Source: Variovorax sp. RA8
Lineage (GTDB): Bacteria; Pseudomonadota; Gammaproteobacteria; Burkholderiales; Burkholderiaceae_C
NCBI RefSeq assembly: GCF_901827175.1
Contig: NZ_LR594663.1
Coordinates: 248,001 to 312,000 of the forward strand
Direction of reading: 5' to 3'
Length of the DNA: 64,000 nt
The translations under genes and the position numbers were made by a program. The first letter of the stretch is position 1; the number at the start of each line of letters is the position of its first letter. The notes under the pieces are model-generated. The model saw nothing but the letters and a program-made list of their open reading frames with translations, was not told the origin of the DNA and did not search any database. Below are positions 26,017-34,833 of the stretch, piece after piece.

Positions 26017-27219
26017 TCAGTCGAGGCGTTCGCAGGCACGCCGCAGCCGATGCAGTCCGTCTTCTAGCGTCTGCATCGAGCTCGCGAAGGAAAGCCGAAA
26101 GAACGGCGAGGCGCCATAGGCCGCGCCCTGCAACGCCACCAGGCCCTCGGCGTCGAGCAGGTGCATCACGAAGTCGTCGTCGCTGCGCAGCACGCGGCCA
26201 TTGGCGGCCCGGCGTCCGAGCAGCGACGCGCAACTGGGGAACGCATAGAACGCGCCCTGCGGCACATGGCAATGCAGTCCGGGGATGGCATTCACGGCGG
26301 CCACCACCTTGTCGCGCCGCGCCTGGAGGATCGCGTTGCGCTGCGCGATGAGGTCCTGCGGCCCGTCGAGAGCCTCGACGGCGGCGGCCTGGCTGATCGA
26401 CGAAGGGTTCGAGGTGCTCTGCGATTGCAGCTTCACCATCGCGGCGACCAGAGGGGCCGGCGCGCCCGCGAAGCCGATGCGCCAGCCGGTCATGGCATAG
26501 GCCTTGGAAACGCCGTTGAGTGTCAGCGTCCTGTGCCGCAACTCGGGTTCGACCTGCGCGAGCGTGAGGAACGGCACGCCGTCGTAGACCAGGTGCTCGT
26601 AGATATCGTCGCTCATCACCCAGACCTGGGGATGGCGCAGCAGCACGTCGGCCAGCGCCTTCAGCTCGGCGCGCGAGTAGATGGCGCCGCTCGGATTGTT
26701 CGGCGCATTGAGCACCAGCCACTTGGTGCGCGCCGTGATGGCGCGCTCCAGGTCTTCCGGGCGCAGCTTGAATCCGTTGTCGCTGCGGCATTCGACGAAG
26801 ACGGGCCGCCCTTCGGCCAGCAGCACGATGTCGGGATAGGACACCCAGTACGGCGTCGGCACGATCACCTCGTCGCCCGCCTCGACCGTGCACATCAGCG
26901 CATTGAAGATGATCTGCTTCGCGCCAGTGCTCGCGATCAGTTCGCGCGCCTCGTAGTCAAGGCCGTTGTCGCGGCGGAACTTGGCCTGGATCGCCGCCTT
27001 GAGTTCGGGCGTTCCGCCCACGTCGGTGTACTTGGTCTTCGACATCGACATGGCACGCGCGGCAGCTTCGCAAACATGGGCGGGCGTGTCGAAGTCCGGC
27101 TCGCCGGCCGTCAGCCCCACGATGTCGCGCCCGGCGGCGCGCAGTTCGCGTGCGCGCTGCCCTGCCATGGAACTGGGAGACGGCTTGATGCGGTCGAGGC
27201 GTGCGGCGATCAGTGACAT
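26017..27219 (-). CDS. PLP-dependent aminotransferase, class I (aspartate-type)
   Basis: A 400-aa fold-type I aminotransferase: IVGLTAGEPDFDTPAHVCEA, STGAKQIIFNALM, the NAPNNPSGAIYSRAELKAL cofactor loop, the PLP lysine in LNGVSKAYAMTGWRIGFAG, and the C-terminal FFRLSFASS with the Arg that binds the alpha-carboxylate. It is closest to the AspC/AatA group of I-gamma aspartate/prephenate aminotransferases. It is the first gene of the minus-strand run and is divergent from the LysR gene at 27387, with the likely control region in between (27220-27386). Confidence 0.92.
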   Translation of the reverse strand: MSLIAARLDRIKPSPSSMAGQRARELRAAGRDIVGLTAGEPDFDTPAHVCEAAARAMSMSKTKYTDVGGTPELKAAIQAKFRRDNGLDYEARELIASTGAKQIIFNALMCTVEAGDEVIVPTPYWVSYPDIVLLAEGRPVFVECRSDNGFKLRPEDLERAITARTKWLVLNAPNNPSGAIYSRAELKALADVLLRHPQVWVMSDDIYEHLVYDGVPFLTLAQVEPELRHRTLTLNGVSKAYAMTGWRIGFAGAPAPLVAAMVKLQSQSTSNPSSISQAAAVEALDGPQDLIAQRNAILQARRDKVVAAVNAIPGLHCHVPQGAFYAFPSCASLLGRRAANGRVLRSDDDFVMHLLDAEGLVALQGAAYGASPFFRLSFASSMQTLEDGLHRLRRACERLD

Positions 27220-27326
27220 GCGTCGTGGGTCCGGATGAATGTGAGGAGGAAAGGGTCGACGAGTGCGCCTCCATGCGTGGCTCTCGACCTCGAATGCGGA
27301 AATTCTAGGAATCGCCTTTCATCGCC

Positions 27327-27345
27327 ACAAATTGATTAAAGTTGT
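27327..27345. promoter_or_regulatory. ACAA-N11-TTGT dyad, candidate LysR operator
   Basis: In the AT-rich middle of the 167-base divergent region, ACAA and TTGT form an inverted repeat with an 11-base spacer, the usual LTTR geometry. It lies 42 bases before the LysR ATG and about 108 bases from the aminotransferase start, so it could control both directions. Confidence 0.45.
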
Positions 27346-27386
27346 AGATTGATCATGTCCACCGATAAACCTGTTTCGCCGAAGAC

Positions 27387-28373
27387 ATGCCCATCCACAG
27401 AAACGTCTCGCTTCGACACCTGCGCGCCTTCGCCGAGCTGGCGGACACGGGTTCCTTCACGACGGCCTCGGCGCACCTGTTCGTGACGCAGTCGTCGTTG
27501 ACGGCGACGATCCAACAGCTGGAGTCGGCGGTGGGATTGAAGCTGTTCGACCGGACCACGCGCCGCGTGGTCATGACCGAGGAGGCCAGCCGCTTCCAGT
27601 CGACGGCCCGGAAGATCCTGCGCGAGTTCGACACCGCGATCTCCGACCTGCAGGCCTACGGGCAAGGCAAGGTCGGCCACATCCGGATCGCGGCCGCGGC
27701 CTCGTTCATCTACCACTTCCTGATGGCGGCGATCACAGAGTTCCGCAAGACCTTTCCCGACATCACCGTGACCCTGATGGATGCGGGTGCCGAGCGCGTG
27801 GAGCAGTTGGTGGCCGACGGCGAGGTCGACTTCGCGATCGCGAGCCAGCACAAGCACAACGACGAGCTGGAGTACGTGCCGCTGCTGGCCGACCGCTATG
27901 GCGTGGTGTGCCACCCGGACTCCCCCTTGGCCGGCTCGACGAAGCCGATGCGCTGGAGCGAGCTTGCGTCGGAGGGATTCGTGGCATTCACGCCCGATAC
28001 CGGCATCGGGTCGTTCCTGCGCCAGCAGGTGGGAGGACTGCCCGTGTTCAAGGGACGTCACGACGAGATCTCGAGCACCACCTCGCTGTTCGCCTACCTG
28101 CACGGCGGCAGCGGTTTCTCGATCGTGCCCGCGCTCGCGGCCACCTTCGCCGGTTTCGCCGACTTTCATTTCCGGCCGCTGGAGCGGCCGGTGCTGAGCC
28201 GCGAGATCTGCCTCATGACGCGACGGCTGCGATCGCTGACGCCCTCCTCGCACCGCCTGCTCGAGGTGCTGCTGGCAGCGATCGACCAGGGAACGTTGCC
28301 CAACGGCGTGACGAAGGCGGCGCCGAAGCGATCGACGGCGGCGCGCGCCCGGCGCCCCGCCGCCCCATCCTGA
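27387..28373 (+). CDS. LysR-type transcriptional regulator
   Basis: A 328-aa LTTR. The HTH (SLRHLRAFAELADTGSFTTA, LFVTQSSLTATIQQLESAVG) is followed by an effector domain of CbbR/GbpR type (VGHIRIAAAASFIYHFLMAA). The last 20 residues are Ala/Arg/Pro-rich and probably disordered. It is divergent from the aminotransferase and convergent with the HyuB gene, so the likely target is the 26-13 kb run; control of the hyu genes is also possible. A candidate operator lies at 27327-27345. Confidence 0.9.
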   Translation: MPIHRNVSLRHLRAFAELADTGSFTTASAHLFVTQSSLTATIQQLESAVGLKLFDRTTRRVVMTEEASRFQSTARKILREFDTAISDLQAYGQGKVGHIRIAAAASFIYHFLMAAITEFRKTFPDITVTLMDAGAERVEQLVADGEVDFAIASQHKHNDELEYVPLLADRYGVVCHPDSPLAGSTKPMRWSELASEGFVAFTPDTGIGSFLRQQVGGLPVFKGRHDEISSTTSLFAYLHGGSGFSIVPALAATFAGFADFHFRPLERPVLSREICLMTRRLRSLTPSSHRLLEVLLAAIDQGTLPNGVTKAAPKRSTAARARRPAAPS

Positions 28374-28377
28374 GGAC

Positions 28378-28389
28378 CGCGGCGCCGCG
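28378..28389. terminator. GC palindrome between convergent genes, possible terminator stem
   Basis: A perfect 12-base palindrome (CGCGGCGCCGCG) sits in the 21-base gap between the convergent LysR and HyuB genes. It lacks a T-run on either strand, so function as an intrinsic terminator is doubtful. Confidence 0.2.
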
Positions 28390-28394
28390 CGGCT

Positions 28395-30026
28395 CTATGC
28401 GGCGGTGTAGCCGTGCAGGCGATCGCGCGCGAGCGCCTCGGCATCGCGCGAGGCGGCCGAACCCCAGCCACCGCCGCCGGGCGTGCGCAGCACCACCTCG
28501 TCGCCAGGCTGCAGCACGTGCGGCAGGCGCGTGTCGACCGGACTGCCGTTGATCAGCACCTCGCCGCGTGCGCCCGGCGCTCCACCGCCCAAGCCCGGCG
28601 CGGGCACGCCGATGCGCTCGGTCAGGAACACGATCGACAGCGGCCGCGCATGTCGGCTGACGAAGCAGACCTCCTGGCCCAGGCCACCGCGGAAGCGGCC
28701 CTGCCCGCCCGAATCCTCGCGCAGCGTCTTGCGGCGGAACTGCAGGGGGGCATCGCGTTCCGCCACCTCGATCGGCGTCGAGGAGATGTTGCTCGGCCAG
28801 GACATCACGGAGGCGCCGTCCTTGGTCGAGGTGGCGCCCATTCCGCCATTGAAGAACAGCACCGTGGCGAACGGCCTGCCATCGTCGCGCGTGCCGCTCA
28901 GGTTGGCGATCCACAGCGGAGAACCCACGCCGGCCATGACGCGCGAAGGCAGTACCTGCTGCAGCGCGCCGAAGACCACGCTCGGCACGTAGTGGCCGGT
29001 GCACGAGCGGCCGCCCACGGGCGCCGGCGACCTCGGATTAAGGATCGACCCCTCCGGTGCGCGCGTGCGCACCGGCCGGAACAGTCCGTCGTTGTTGGGC
29101 AGCTCGGGCAGCAGCAGACACTTCACGGCATAGGCGACCATCGCGCTGGTGTAGGCCAGCACGCAATTCACGGCCTTGGGCTGCTGTGCCGAGCTTCCCG
29201 CGAAGTCGCATTCGATCTCGCCGCCACGGATGCGCACGGCGACCGCGAAGCGGAAGCGTTCACCGAAACCATCGGTGGCCATCTCGTAGCGGTGCTCGCC
29301 TTCGGGCAGTTGCGCGATCGCATCGCGCATCGCGGCCTCGCTGCGGTCGAACAACGCGGCGGCCAGCGCGTCGATCCCCTCGAGCGCGTACTCCCCGAGG
29401 ATCTCGTCGATGCGCCGGCCGATCAGTTCGACCGCGCCCACCTGCGACCAGATGTCGCCGACGGTCTGCTCGGGCGTGCGCACGTTGGTTCGGATGAGCG
29501 CGAGCAGGGACTCGTCCGGCCGCCCTTCGTCAAGGAGCCGCATCATCGGGATGTGCAGCCCCTCCTCGAACAGCTCGCGCGCGTCGACCGAACGGATCTT
29601 GCCGCCAATGTCGGGCACATGGCCGGCCGTGGCCGCGAAGCCGACGAGCGCCGCCCCGTGGAAGAGCGGCTTGACCAGGCAGACGTCGTTGAGGTGACCG
29701 GTGCCGATCCAGGGGTTGTTGGTGATGTAGATGTCGCCGGGGCGCATGGCGGCGGCGCCGAAGTGCGCGAGCGCGGCTTTCACGGTGCGCGGCAGGGTGC
29801 CGATGAACGAAGGGATGCTGCCGCTGTTCTCGGCCAGCGCTCGCCCCTCGGAGTCGGTGACCACGACCGCGAAGTCGTTCGCTTCGGAAGACAAGGTCGA
29901 GAACGAGGTGCGCACGATGAGCTTGGCCGCCTCGTTCGCGACCGAGCGCACGCGCGTCCAGAAGATCTCCAGGAAGACCGGATCGGTGGCGAGGGTCGCG
30001 GCCGAGAATGGGGATGCTGCGTTCAT
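28395..30026 (-). CDS. hyuB: Hydantoinase B/oxoprolinase family protein
   Basis: A 543-aa HyuB-type subunit: DPVFLEIFWTRVRSVANEAA, RTSFSTLSSEANDFAVVVTD, GDIYITNNPWIGTGHLNDVC, GHVPDIGG, and the Gly-rich end VVLRTPGGGGWGSA. HyuA and HyuB form an ATP-dependent cyclic amide hydrolase acting on hydantoins, 5-oxoproline or, in relatives, N-methylhydantoin or acetone-type substrates. The ribosome site AGGAGG overlaps the end of hyuA and the two genes are 4 bases apart, so they are co-translated. The specific substrate cannot be read from the sequence. Confidence 0.93.
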   Translation of the reverse strand: MNAASPFSAATLATDPVFLEIFWTRVRSVANEAAKLIVRTSFSTLSSEANDFAVVVTDSEGRALAENSGSIPSFIGTLPRTVKAALAHFGAAAMRPGDIYITNNPWIGTGHLNDVCLVKPLFHGAALVGFAATAGHVPDIGGKIRSVDARELFEEGLHIPMMRLLDEGRPDESLLALIRTNVRTPEQTVGDIWSQVGAVELIGRRIDEILGEYALEGIDALAAALFDRSEAAMRDAIAQLPEGEHRYEMATDGFGERFRFAVAVRIRGGEIECDFAGSSAQQPKAVNCVLAYTSAMVAYAVKCLLLPELPNNDGLFRPVRTRAPEGSILNPRSPAPVGGRSCTGHYVPSVVFGALQQVLPSRVMAGVGSPLWIANLSGTRDDGRPFATVLFFNGGMGATSTKDGASVMSWPSNISSTPIEVAERDAPLQFRRKTLREDSGGQGRFRGGLGQEVCFVSRHARPLSIVFLTERIGVPAPGLGGGAPGARGEVLINGSPVDTRLPHVLQPGDEVVLRTPGGGGWGSAASRDAEALARDRLHGYTAA

Positions 30027-30030
30027 GGTT

Positions 30031-32133
30031 TCATTCCTCCTGGATGGTGATCACGAGATTGCCGCTGTCCAGCAGCACCACTGCACCCTTCGGCCCGACC
30101 ACCAGCGACGAACTCGGGTCCTCGATCACCATCGGCCCGCGGGCCTCGAAACCCGCCGGCAGCAGGGCACGCTCGTAGATCGGCGTGCCCACATACCCGC
30201 CGGCCTCTCGGAAATAAACCGGGCGCTCCCCCTTGGGTCGGGCCGGCCCGCGCACTTCGACCGCCGCGGGCTCGAAGCGACGGGTCGGCGGTGCCTCGGC
30301 GGTGACGCGCAGGTTCACGAGCTCGATGGGCACGTCGGGCGGCGTGCGTCCGAACTTCTCTCGGTAGGCGCCTTCGAACACCTCGATCAGCGCGGCCCTC
30401 ACCCGCTGCGCGCCGGCAGCATCTGCGGGGTCGTACGGCCCGGGCGGTAGCGGTACCGAGAGATTGAAACCTTGTCCCACGTAGCGTCCGTCGGCGTGCC
30501 GCGTCACCGATGCCGGTCCGAAGGCGGGCGCCAGGCCGTCCACCGCGGATCGGGCCTGCGATTCCAGTGCCTGGAACGCCGCCTCGAAAGCCTGCAACGG
30601 ATCGGTCGCGGGCCGGATGCTGACCGTGCGCGAGCGGTCGGCGCGCGCCGGTGCGACCAGCAAGCCATAGGCCGATGCCACCCCTGCCGCCGGGGGGCAC
30701 AGGATGGTCCTGACGCCGATCTTTTGGGCCACGTAGTAGGAATGCACCGGCCCGCCGCCACCGGTGCACAGCAGCACGAAGTCGCGTGGATCGCGCCCGC
30801 GCTCGGCCACATGCACGCGTGCGGCGCCGGCCATGTTCTCGGCCACGATGTCGTGCACGCCCCATGCCGCGGCGGTCGCGTCGCGCTCGAGCTGTTGTCC
30901 GAGGCGCTGCAGCGCCGCACCGGCAAGGCGCGCGTCGATGGCAACCGTGCCACCCGCGAAATAGTCCGGGTTCAGGTAGCCCAGCACCAGGTTGGCATCG
31001 GTGACGGTCGGGCTCTCGCCGCCGCGGACGTAGCAGGCGGGCCCGGGCTCCGATCCCGCGCTGTGCGGCCCCACCTTGAGCAACCCCATCGCGTCGTGGT
31101 GGGCGATGCTGCCGCCGCCCGCCCCGATCTCGATCAGGTCGACGGTGGTGATGCGGACCGGCAGCCCGCTGCCTTCAGCGAAGCGTTTCTGCCGCGCCGC
31201 CTCGAAGCCGAAGGAAATGGCCGGGCGACCGTTCTCGACCAGGCACAGCTTGGCGGTGGTCCCTCCCATGTCGAAGGCGAGCAGATCGGACTGCTCGTCG
31301 CGCAAGCTGTAGTGCGCCGCGGAGATCGCCCCGGCCGCCGGGCCGGACTCGAGCAGTTCGATGGGACTGCGCCGGGCTTCGTCGATGTGGGACAGGCCGC
31401 CGCTGGACAGCATCATCAGGACGCCGCTGCGCAATCCCATGCCCTCGAGGCGGCGCACCAGGTCGTCGAGATAGCCGCTGGCCAGAGGTCGCACATAGGC
31501 ATTCGCCACCGTGGTCGACATCCGCTCGAACTCGCGGATCACCGGTGCCACATCGCAAGACAGCGTGAGCTCGAGCGCCGGGAACTCCCGTGCCAGCAAC
31601 TGCGCCACCTGGCGTTCGTGGGCATCGTTGGCGTAGGCATGCAGCAGGCACACCGCCAGCGATCGCACGCCCTGCCCGACCAACCCCTCGACCGCCCGCC
31701 TCACCTGTGCGAGATCCGGCGCCTCGAGTTCGACGCCGTCCGCGCCCAGCCGCCCGCCGACCTCGGCGCGCAGATGGCGCGGAACCAGCGGCGCCGCGGA
31801 CTCGATGCGCAGGTCGTAGAGGTCGTACTTGCGTTCGTTGCCGATCTCCACCACGTCCCCGAAGCCCCGCGTGACCAGCAGGCCCGTGCAGGCACCACGC
31901 CGCTCGATCAGCGCGTTGGTGAAAAGCGTGGTGGCGTGCACGACCCGCTCGACCTGGCGCGGATCGATGTCGAGGCGCTCGATGAGTTGGCTCGCTCCGT
32001 CGACCACGGCCGCCGCCGGCTCATCGTGCGTGGTCAGTACCTTGAGGCTGTGCAGCCTGCCAGTCGAATAGTCGAGTGCAACGACGTCGGTGAAGGTCCC
32101 GCCGATGTCGATGCCGATGGCCCAATGCGTCAA
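30031..32133 (-). CDS. hyuA: Hydantoinase A/oxoprolinase family protein
   Basis: A 700-aa HyuA-type subunit. It starts with the actin-like ATPase phosphate loop HWAIGIDIGGTFTDVVALDY, then has RVVHATTLFTNALIERRG, the second nucleotide motif LLAFDMGGTTAKLCLV, GAGGGSIAHHD, and VLLCTGGGGPVHSYYVAQKI. It supplies the ATP-dependent half of the HyuAB hydrolase. A TTG start at 32133 is chosen because it gives the family N-terminus and has GGAGA about 7 bases upstream; an ATG at 32226 would add 31 residues without homology. It is divergent from the deacetylase gene across a region with two strong inverted repeats. Confidence 0.92.
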   Translation of the reverse strand: MTHWAIGIDIGGTFTDVVALDYSTGRLHSLKVLTTHDEPAAAVVDGASQLIERLDIDPRQVERVVHATTLFTNALIERRGACTGLLVTRGFGDVVEIGNERKYDLYDLRIESAAPLVPRHLRAEVGGRLGADGVELEAPDLAQVRRAVEGLVGQGVRSLAVCLLHAYANDAHERQVAQLLAREFPALELTLSCDVAPVIREFERMSTTVANAYVRPLASGYLDDLVRRLEGMGLRSGVLMMLSSGGLSHIDEARRSPIELLESGPAAGAISAAHYSLRDEQSDLLAFDMGGTTAKLCLVENGRPAISFGFEAARQKRFAEGSGLPVRITTVDLIEIGAGGGSIAHHDAMGLLKVGPHSAGSEPGPACYVRGGESPTVTDANLVLGYLNPDYFAGGTVAIDARLAGAALQRLGQQLERDATAAAWGVHDIVAENMAGAARVHVAERGRDPRDFVLLCTGGGGPVHSYYVAQKIGVRTILCPPAAGVASAYGLLVAPARADRSRTVSIRPATDPLQAFEAAFQALESQARSAVDGLAPAFGPASVTRHADGRYVGQGFNLSVPLPPGPYDPADAAGAQRVRAALIEVFEGAYREKFGRTPPDVPIELVNLRVTAEAPPTRRFEPAAVEVRGPARPKGERPVYFREAGGYVGTPIYERALLPAGFEARGPMVIEDPSSSLVVGPKGAVVLLDSGNLVITIQEE

Positions 32134-32187
32134 TGCCGATCTCCGAAGTTCTTGAAGTCCGGCGGATGTTAGGAATGCGAACTCATC

Positions 32188-32238
32188 TTTTCCAATGGAA
32201 AATGAAGATCGATTATTCGTTTTCATCGATAAACGAAT
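32188..32238. promoter_or_regulatory. Two strong inverted repeats in the hyuA/deacetylase divergent region
   Basis: TTTTCC-AAT-GGAAAA (32188-32202) and ATTCGTTT-N8-AAACGAAT (32215-32238) are both perfect and lie in the only AT-rich part of the 211-base divergent region. They are likely operators for a regulator that controls both directions. No regulator gene is adjacent; the LysR protein at 27387 is the nearest candidate, but the dyads look more like IclR- or GntR-type sites. Confidence 0.5.
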
Positions 32239-32344
32239 CGGCAGCGCCGCCATCACGAGACGAGATGAGGTCATGTGCCGGACCGCCTGGGCATGCGCGC
32301 GCGCCCTGCCTAGAGTGGCGGCGAATCCCATCGCCACACTCCCC

Positions 32345-33238
32345 ATGCTGAAAACCCACGATCGCTACGACTACGACGCCCTGCCGCAACGCCCCGACTA
32401 CAGCTGGCCCGGCGGCCGGCGACTCGCGGTCCACCTGAGTCTCAACGTCGAGCATTTCGCGTTCGGCGAAGGGCTGGGCAACGACTACGCGGCACCGCAC
32501 CCGCAGCCGAACCACCGCAGCTTCGCCTGGCGCGACTACGGCAATCGCGTCGGCATCTGGCGGCTGCTCGAACTCGCGCAGGACTTCGACCTGCCCTATG
32601 CGTTGCTGGTCAATACCGAGCTCTACGACTACTGTCCGGAGATGATCGAGGCCTTCAGCGAGCGCGGCGACGAGATCGTCGCGCACGGCAGGACCAATGC
32701 CGAGCGCCAGGGTGACATGGACGAGCAGCAGGAGAAGGCGTGCATCGAGGAGGCCGCCGCGGCGATCGCGCGCCACGAAGGCGTGGCGCCGGCGGGTTGG
32801 CTGGCCCCCTACATCTCGCAGACCCATCGCTCACTCGAACTGCTCAAGGCCGCGGGCTTTCGCTACATGATGGACTGGCCGCTCGACGATCAGCCGGTCT
32901 GGATGCGCACCGCGAACGGGCCGATCCTGTCGATCCCCTACTCCCACGACCTCAACGACTCGCTGGAGTGCGTGGTCCGTCGCACGCCGTCGCAATCGTT
33001 CTGCGACAACCTGATCGACCAGTTCGACGAGATGCTCGCCGAGTCCGAGCGGCGCCCGCTGGTGATGCCGATCGTGCTGCACAGCTTCATCCTCGGCCAG
33101 CCCTACCGGCTGCGTCAGTTCCGCCGCGTGGTGCAGCACATCCTCGCGCACCGCGACCGCATCTGGTTGACACGCCCGGGCGAGATCTGCACGCACATCG
33201 AAAGCCTGCCGGCGGGCATCGTTCCGGGCAGCCGATGA
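32345..33238 (+). CDS. Polysaccharide deacetylase family protein, PuuE (allantoinase)-like
   Basis: A 297-aa NodB-fold protein. It has HLSLNVEHFAFGEG, YALLVNTELYDYCPEMIEAF, the metal-binding VAHGRTNAERQGDMD and GWLAPYISQTHRSLELLKAA. This group includes PuuE allantoinase, which opens a hydantoin ring without the usual metal dependence, and many unassigned catabolic members; a ring-opening or deformylating role fits next to HyuAB and an amidase. ATG 32345 gives the normal start. Its stop overlaps the amidase start (ATGA at 33235). Confidence 0.8.
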   Translation: MLKTHDRYDYDALPQRPDYSWPGGRRLAVHLSLNVEHFAFGEGLGNDYAAPHPQPNHRSFAWRDYGNRVGIWRLLELAQDFDLPYALLVNTELYDYCPEMIEAFSERGDEIVAHGRTNAERQGDMDEQQEKACIEEAAAAIARHEGVAPAGWLAPYISQTHRSLELLKAAGFRYMMDWPLDDQPVWMRTANGPILSIPYSHDLNDSLECVVRRTPSQSFCDNLIDQFDEMLAESERRPLVMPIVLHSFILGQPYRLRQFRRVVQHILAHRDRIWLTRPGEICTHIESLPAGIVPGSR

Positions 33239-34563
33239 ACGCGGCCGCGCTGGGCGCCGCCGAGGCCGCCGCGATGATAGCCAGGGGCGAACTCAGCTCG
33301 GAAGCGCTGGTGCGCGCCTGCGCGGCGCGCATTGCACAGAGGGAACCTGCCGTGCGGGCCTGGGCCGCGCTCGATCTGGACGCCGCGCTGGCGCAGGCAC
33401 GCGCCTGCGACCGCTGGACCGGGCAGCGCGGCCCCTTGCACGGCGTGCCGATCGGTGTGAAGGACGTGATCGACACCGCCGACCTGCCCACCGCCTACGG
33501 CTCGCCGATCTACGCCGGCCACCGCCCTCCATGGGACGCGGCCTGCGTGGCGCTCGCGCGCAACGCGGGCGCGATCGTCGTCGGCAAGACGGCCACCGCG
33601 GAATTCGCGAGCATCTCTCCCTGCGAAACCCGCAACCCGCTGGCGCTCGACCACACACCGGGAGGCTCCTCGAGCGGCTCGGCGGCCGCCGTCGCCGACT
33701 TCATGGTCCCGCTGGCGATCGGCACGCAGACCGGCGGCTCGACCATCCGGCCCGCGGCCTTCTGCGGCGTGGTCGGCTACAAGCCGAGCTTCAACCGGAT
33801 CAACCGTGCGGGACTCAAGTTCTCGGCGGAGAGCCTCGACACCATCGGGCTGTTCGGTCGCAGCGTGGAAGACGTGGCATTGCTGGCCAGCGCCTTGAGC
33901 GGCCACCCCCCACTGCGTGCCGCCCGCGCGGAGCGCCCGCCGGTCATCGGCCTGGTTCGGACGTCGCGCTGGACCGCGGCCGATGCGGCGGCGCGCGATG
34001 CGCTCGAGCACGCAGCCGGCCGCCTTGCCGATGCGGGCGCATCGCTGAGCGAAGTCGAGCTGTCGCCGGCCTTCGACGCGCTGCATGACGCACACGCGAC
34101 GATCCTACGCTACGAGGCGGCACGGGCCATGGCCTGGGAAGTTCACATGCATTCCGACCGGCTCAGCGAGGCTTTTGCGCTGCGCATGCGCGAAGGCCTT
34201 GCCATCCCGCAAGATCGCTATCTGCATGCGCAGGCGGTCGCTCGACAAGGACGCCAACGCATCGCAAGCAAATCGGCGGGCTGCGACGTGCTGCTGACGC
34301 TCAGCGCCCGGGGCGAAGCGCCGCTGGGCCTGGACGACACCGGCGACGCGACTTTCAACCGTGTATGGACGCTTCTCGGGCTGCCTTGCATACATTTACC
34401 CACGGAGACAGGCCCGGCAAAGCTGCCACTAGGGGTACAGATCGTTGGGCGAGAAGGAGAAGACCAGAAAACTCTCACACACGCGTTGTGGATTCAGTCT
34501 GTTGCGCCCGTCCTCCGAGCCAAAACGAGGTGGATTCAAAAAGTCGTCGCAACACCGATTTAA
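33235..34563 (+). CDS. Amidase (amidase signature family) with an altered 3' end
   Basis: A 442-aa amidase-signature enzyme: Lys in VPIGVKDVIDTADLPTAYGS, the Ser-rich loop TPGGSSSGSAAAVADFMVP and the nucleophile in IGTQTGGSTIRPAAFCG. It would hydrolyse a linear amide or carbamoyl product of the ring-opening enzymes. From about 34370 the codons change (ATA, TTA, CTA, GTA, AGA, GGA become common), and the last 20 residues (SVAPVLRAKTRWIQKVVATP) have no family counterpart. The gene ends on the border of an IS30 remnant, with overlapping stops on the two strands, so the 3' end may be rearranged. Confidence 0.82.
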   Translation: MNAAALGAAEAAAMIARGELSSEALVRACAARIAQREPAVRAWAALDLDAALAQARACDRWTGQRGPLHGVPIGVKDVIDTADLPTAYGSPIYAGHRPPWDAACVALARNAGAIVVGKTATAEFASISPCETRNPLALDHTPGGSSSGSAAAVADFMVPLAIGTQTGGSTIRPAAFCGVVGYKPSFNRINRAGLKFSAESLDTIGLFGRSVEDVALLASALSGHPPLRAARAERPPVIGLVRTSRWTAADAAARDALEHAAGRLADAGASLSEVELSPAFDALHDAHATILRYEAARAMAWEVHMHSDRLSEAFALRMREGLAIPQDRYLHAQAVARQGRQRIASKSAGCDVLLTLSARGEAPLGLDDTGDATFNRVWTLLGLPCIHLPTETGPAKLPLGVQIVGREGEDQKTLTHALWIQSVAPVLRAKTRWIQKVVATPI

Positions 34564-34694
34564 GCAGCAGATTTTAGGTACTCGTTGAGAGCCTCAGCCA
34601 GCGTTTTCCAACTAAGCGTCTTGCGTGGCCTGTTGTTCAACGTCCGGGCTACGGCTTGGATTTTTTGCTCACTCCACTGAGACAGGTCAGTGCC
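34560..34694 (-). pseudogene. IS30 family transposase fragment, C-terminal end
   Basis: The last 44 residues (GTDLSQWSEQKIQAVARTLN, then NRPRKTLSWKTLAEALNEYL) match the end of IS30-type integrase-core transposases. Everything before Gly is missing; the next DNA upstream belongs to a different IS family. The stop overlaps the stop of the amidase on the other strand. Confidence 0.75.
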
Positions 34695-34833
34695 TCCAGT
34701 GTGGTGAGTTAGAAGTTCGCAGACAAAATCTCTCGACACTGGCGAGGATGTCTTCGGCGGTCTTCGACCAAACGAAGGACTTCGGCTTGGCATTGTTGAT
34801 GTCCAGGTACTCGCGGATGGTCTGCTCGAGTTG
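34687..34833 (-). pseudogene. IS630 family transposase fragment, C-terminal end
   Basis: Minus-strand reading gives LEQTIREYLDINNAKPKSFV, WSKTAEDILASVERFC and LRTSNS, the C-terminal signature of IS630-type transposases, ending at a stop at 34687. It abuts the IS30 fragment, showing nested or successive insertions. Confidence 0.7.

Noticed and set aside
24728..26893. Very long minus-strand open frame running from the amidase gene across the Bug and aminotransferase genes
   Set aside because: High GC makes alternative frames open. The part upstream of 24727 has no family features and overlaps two well-supported genes in another frame.
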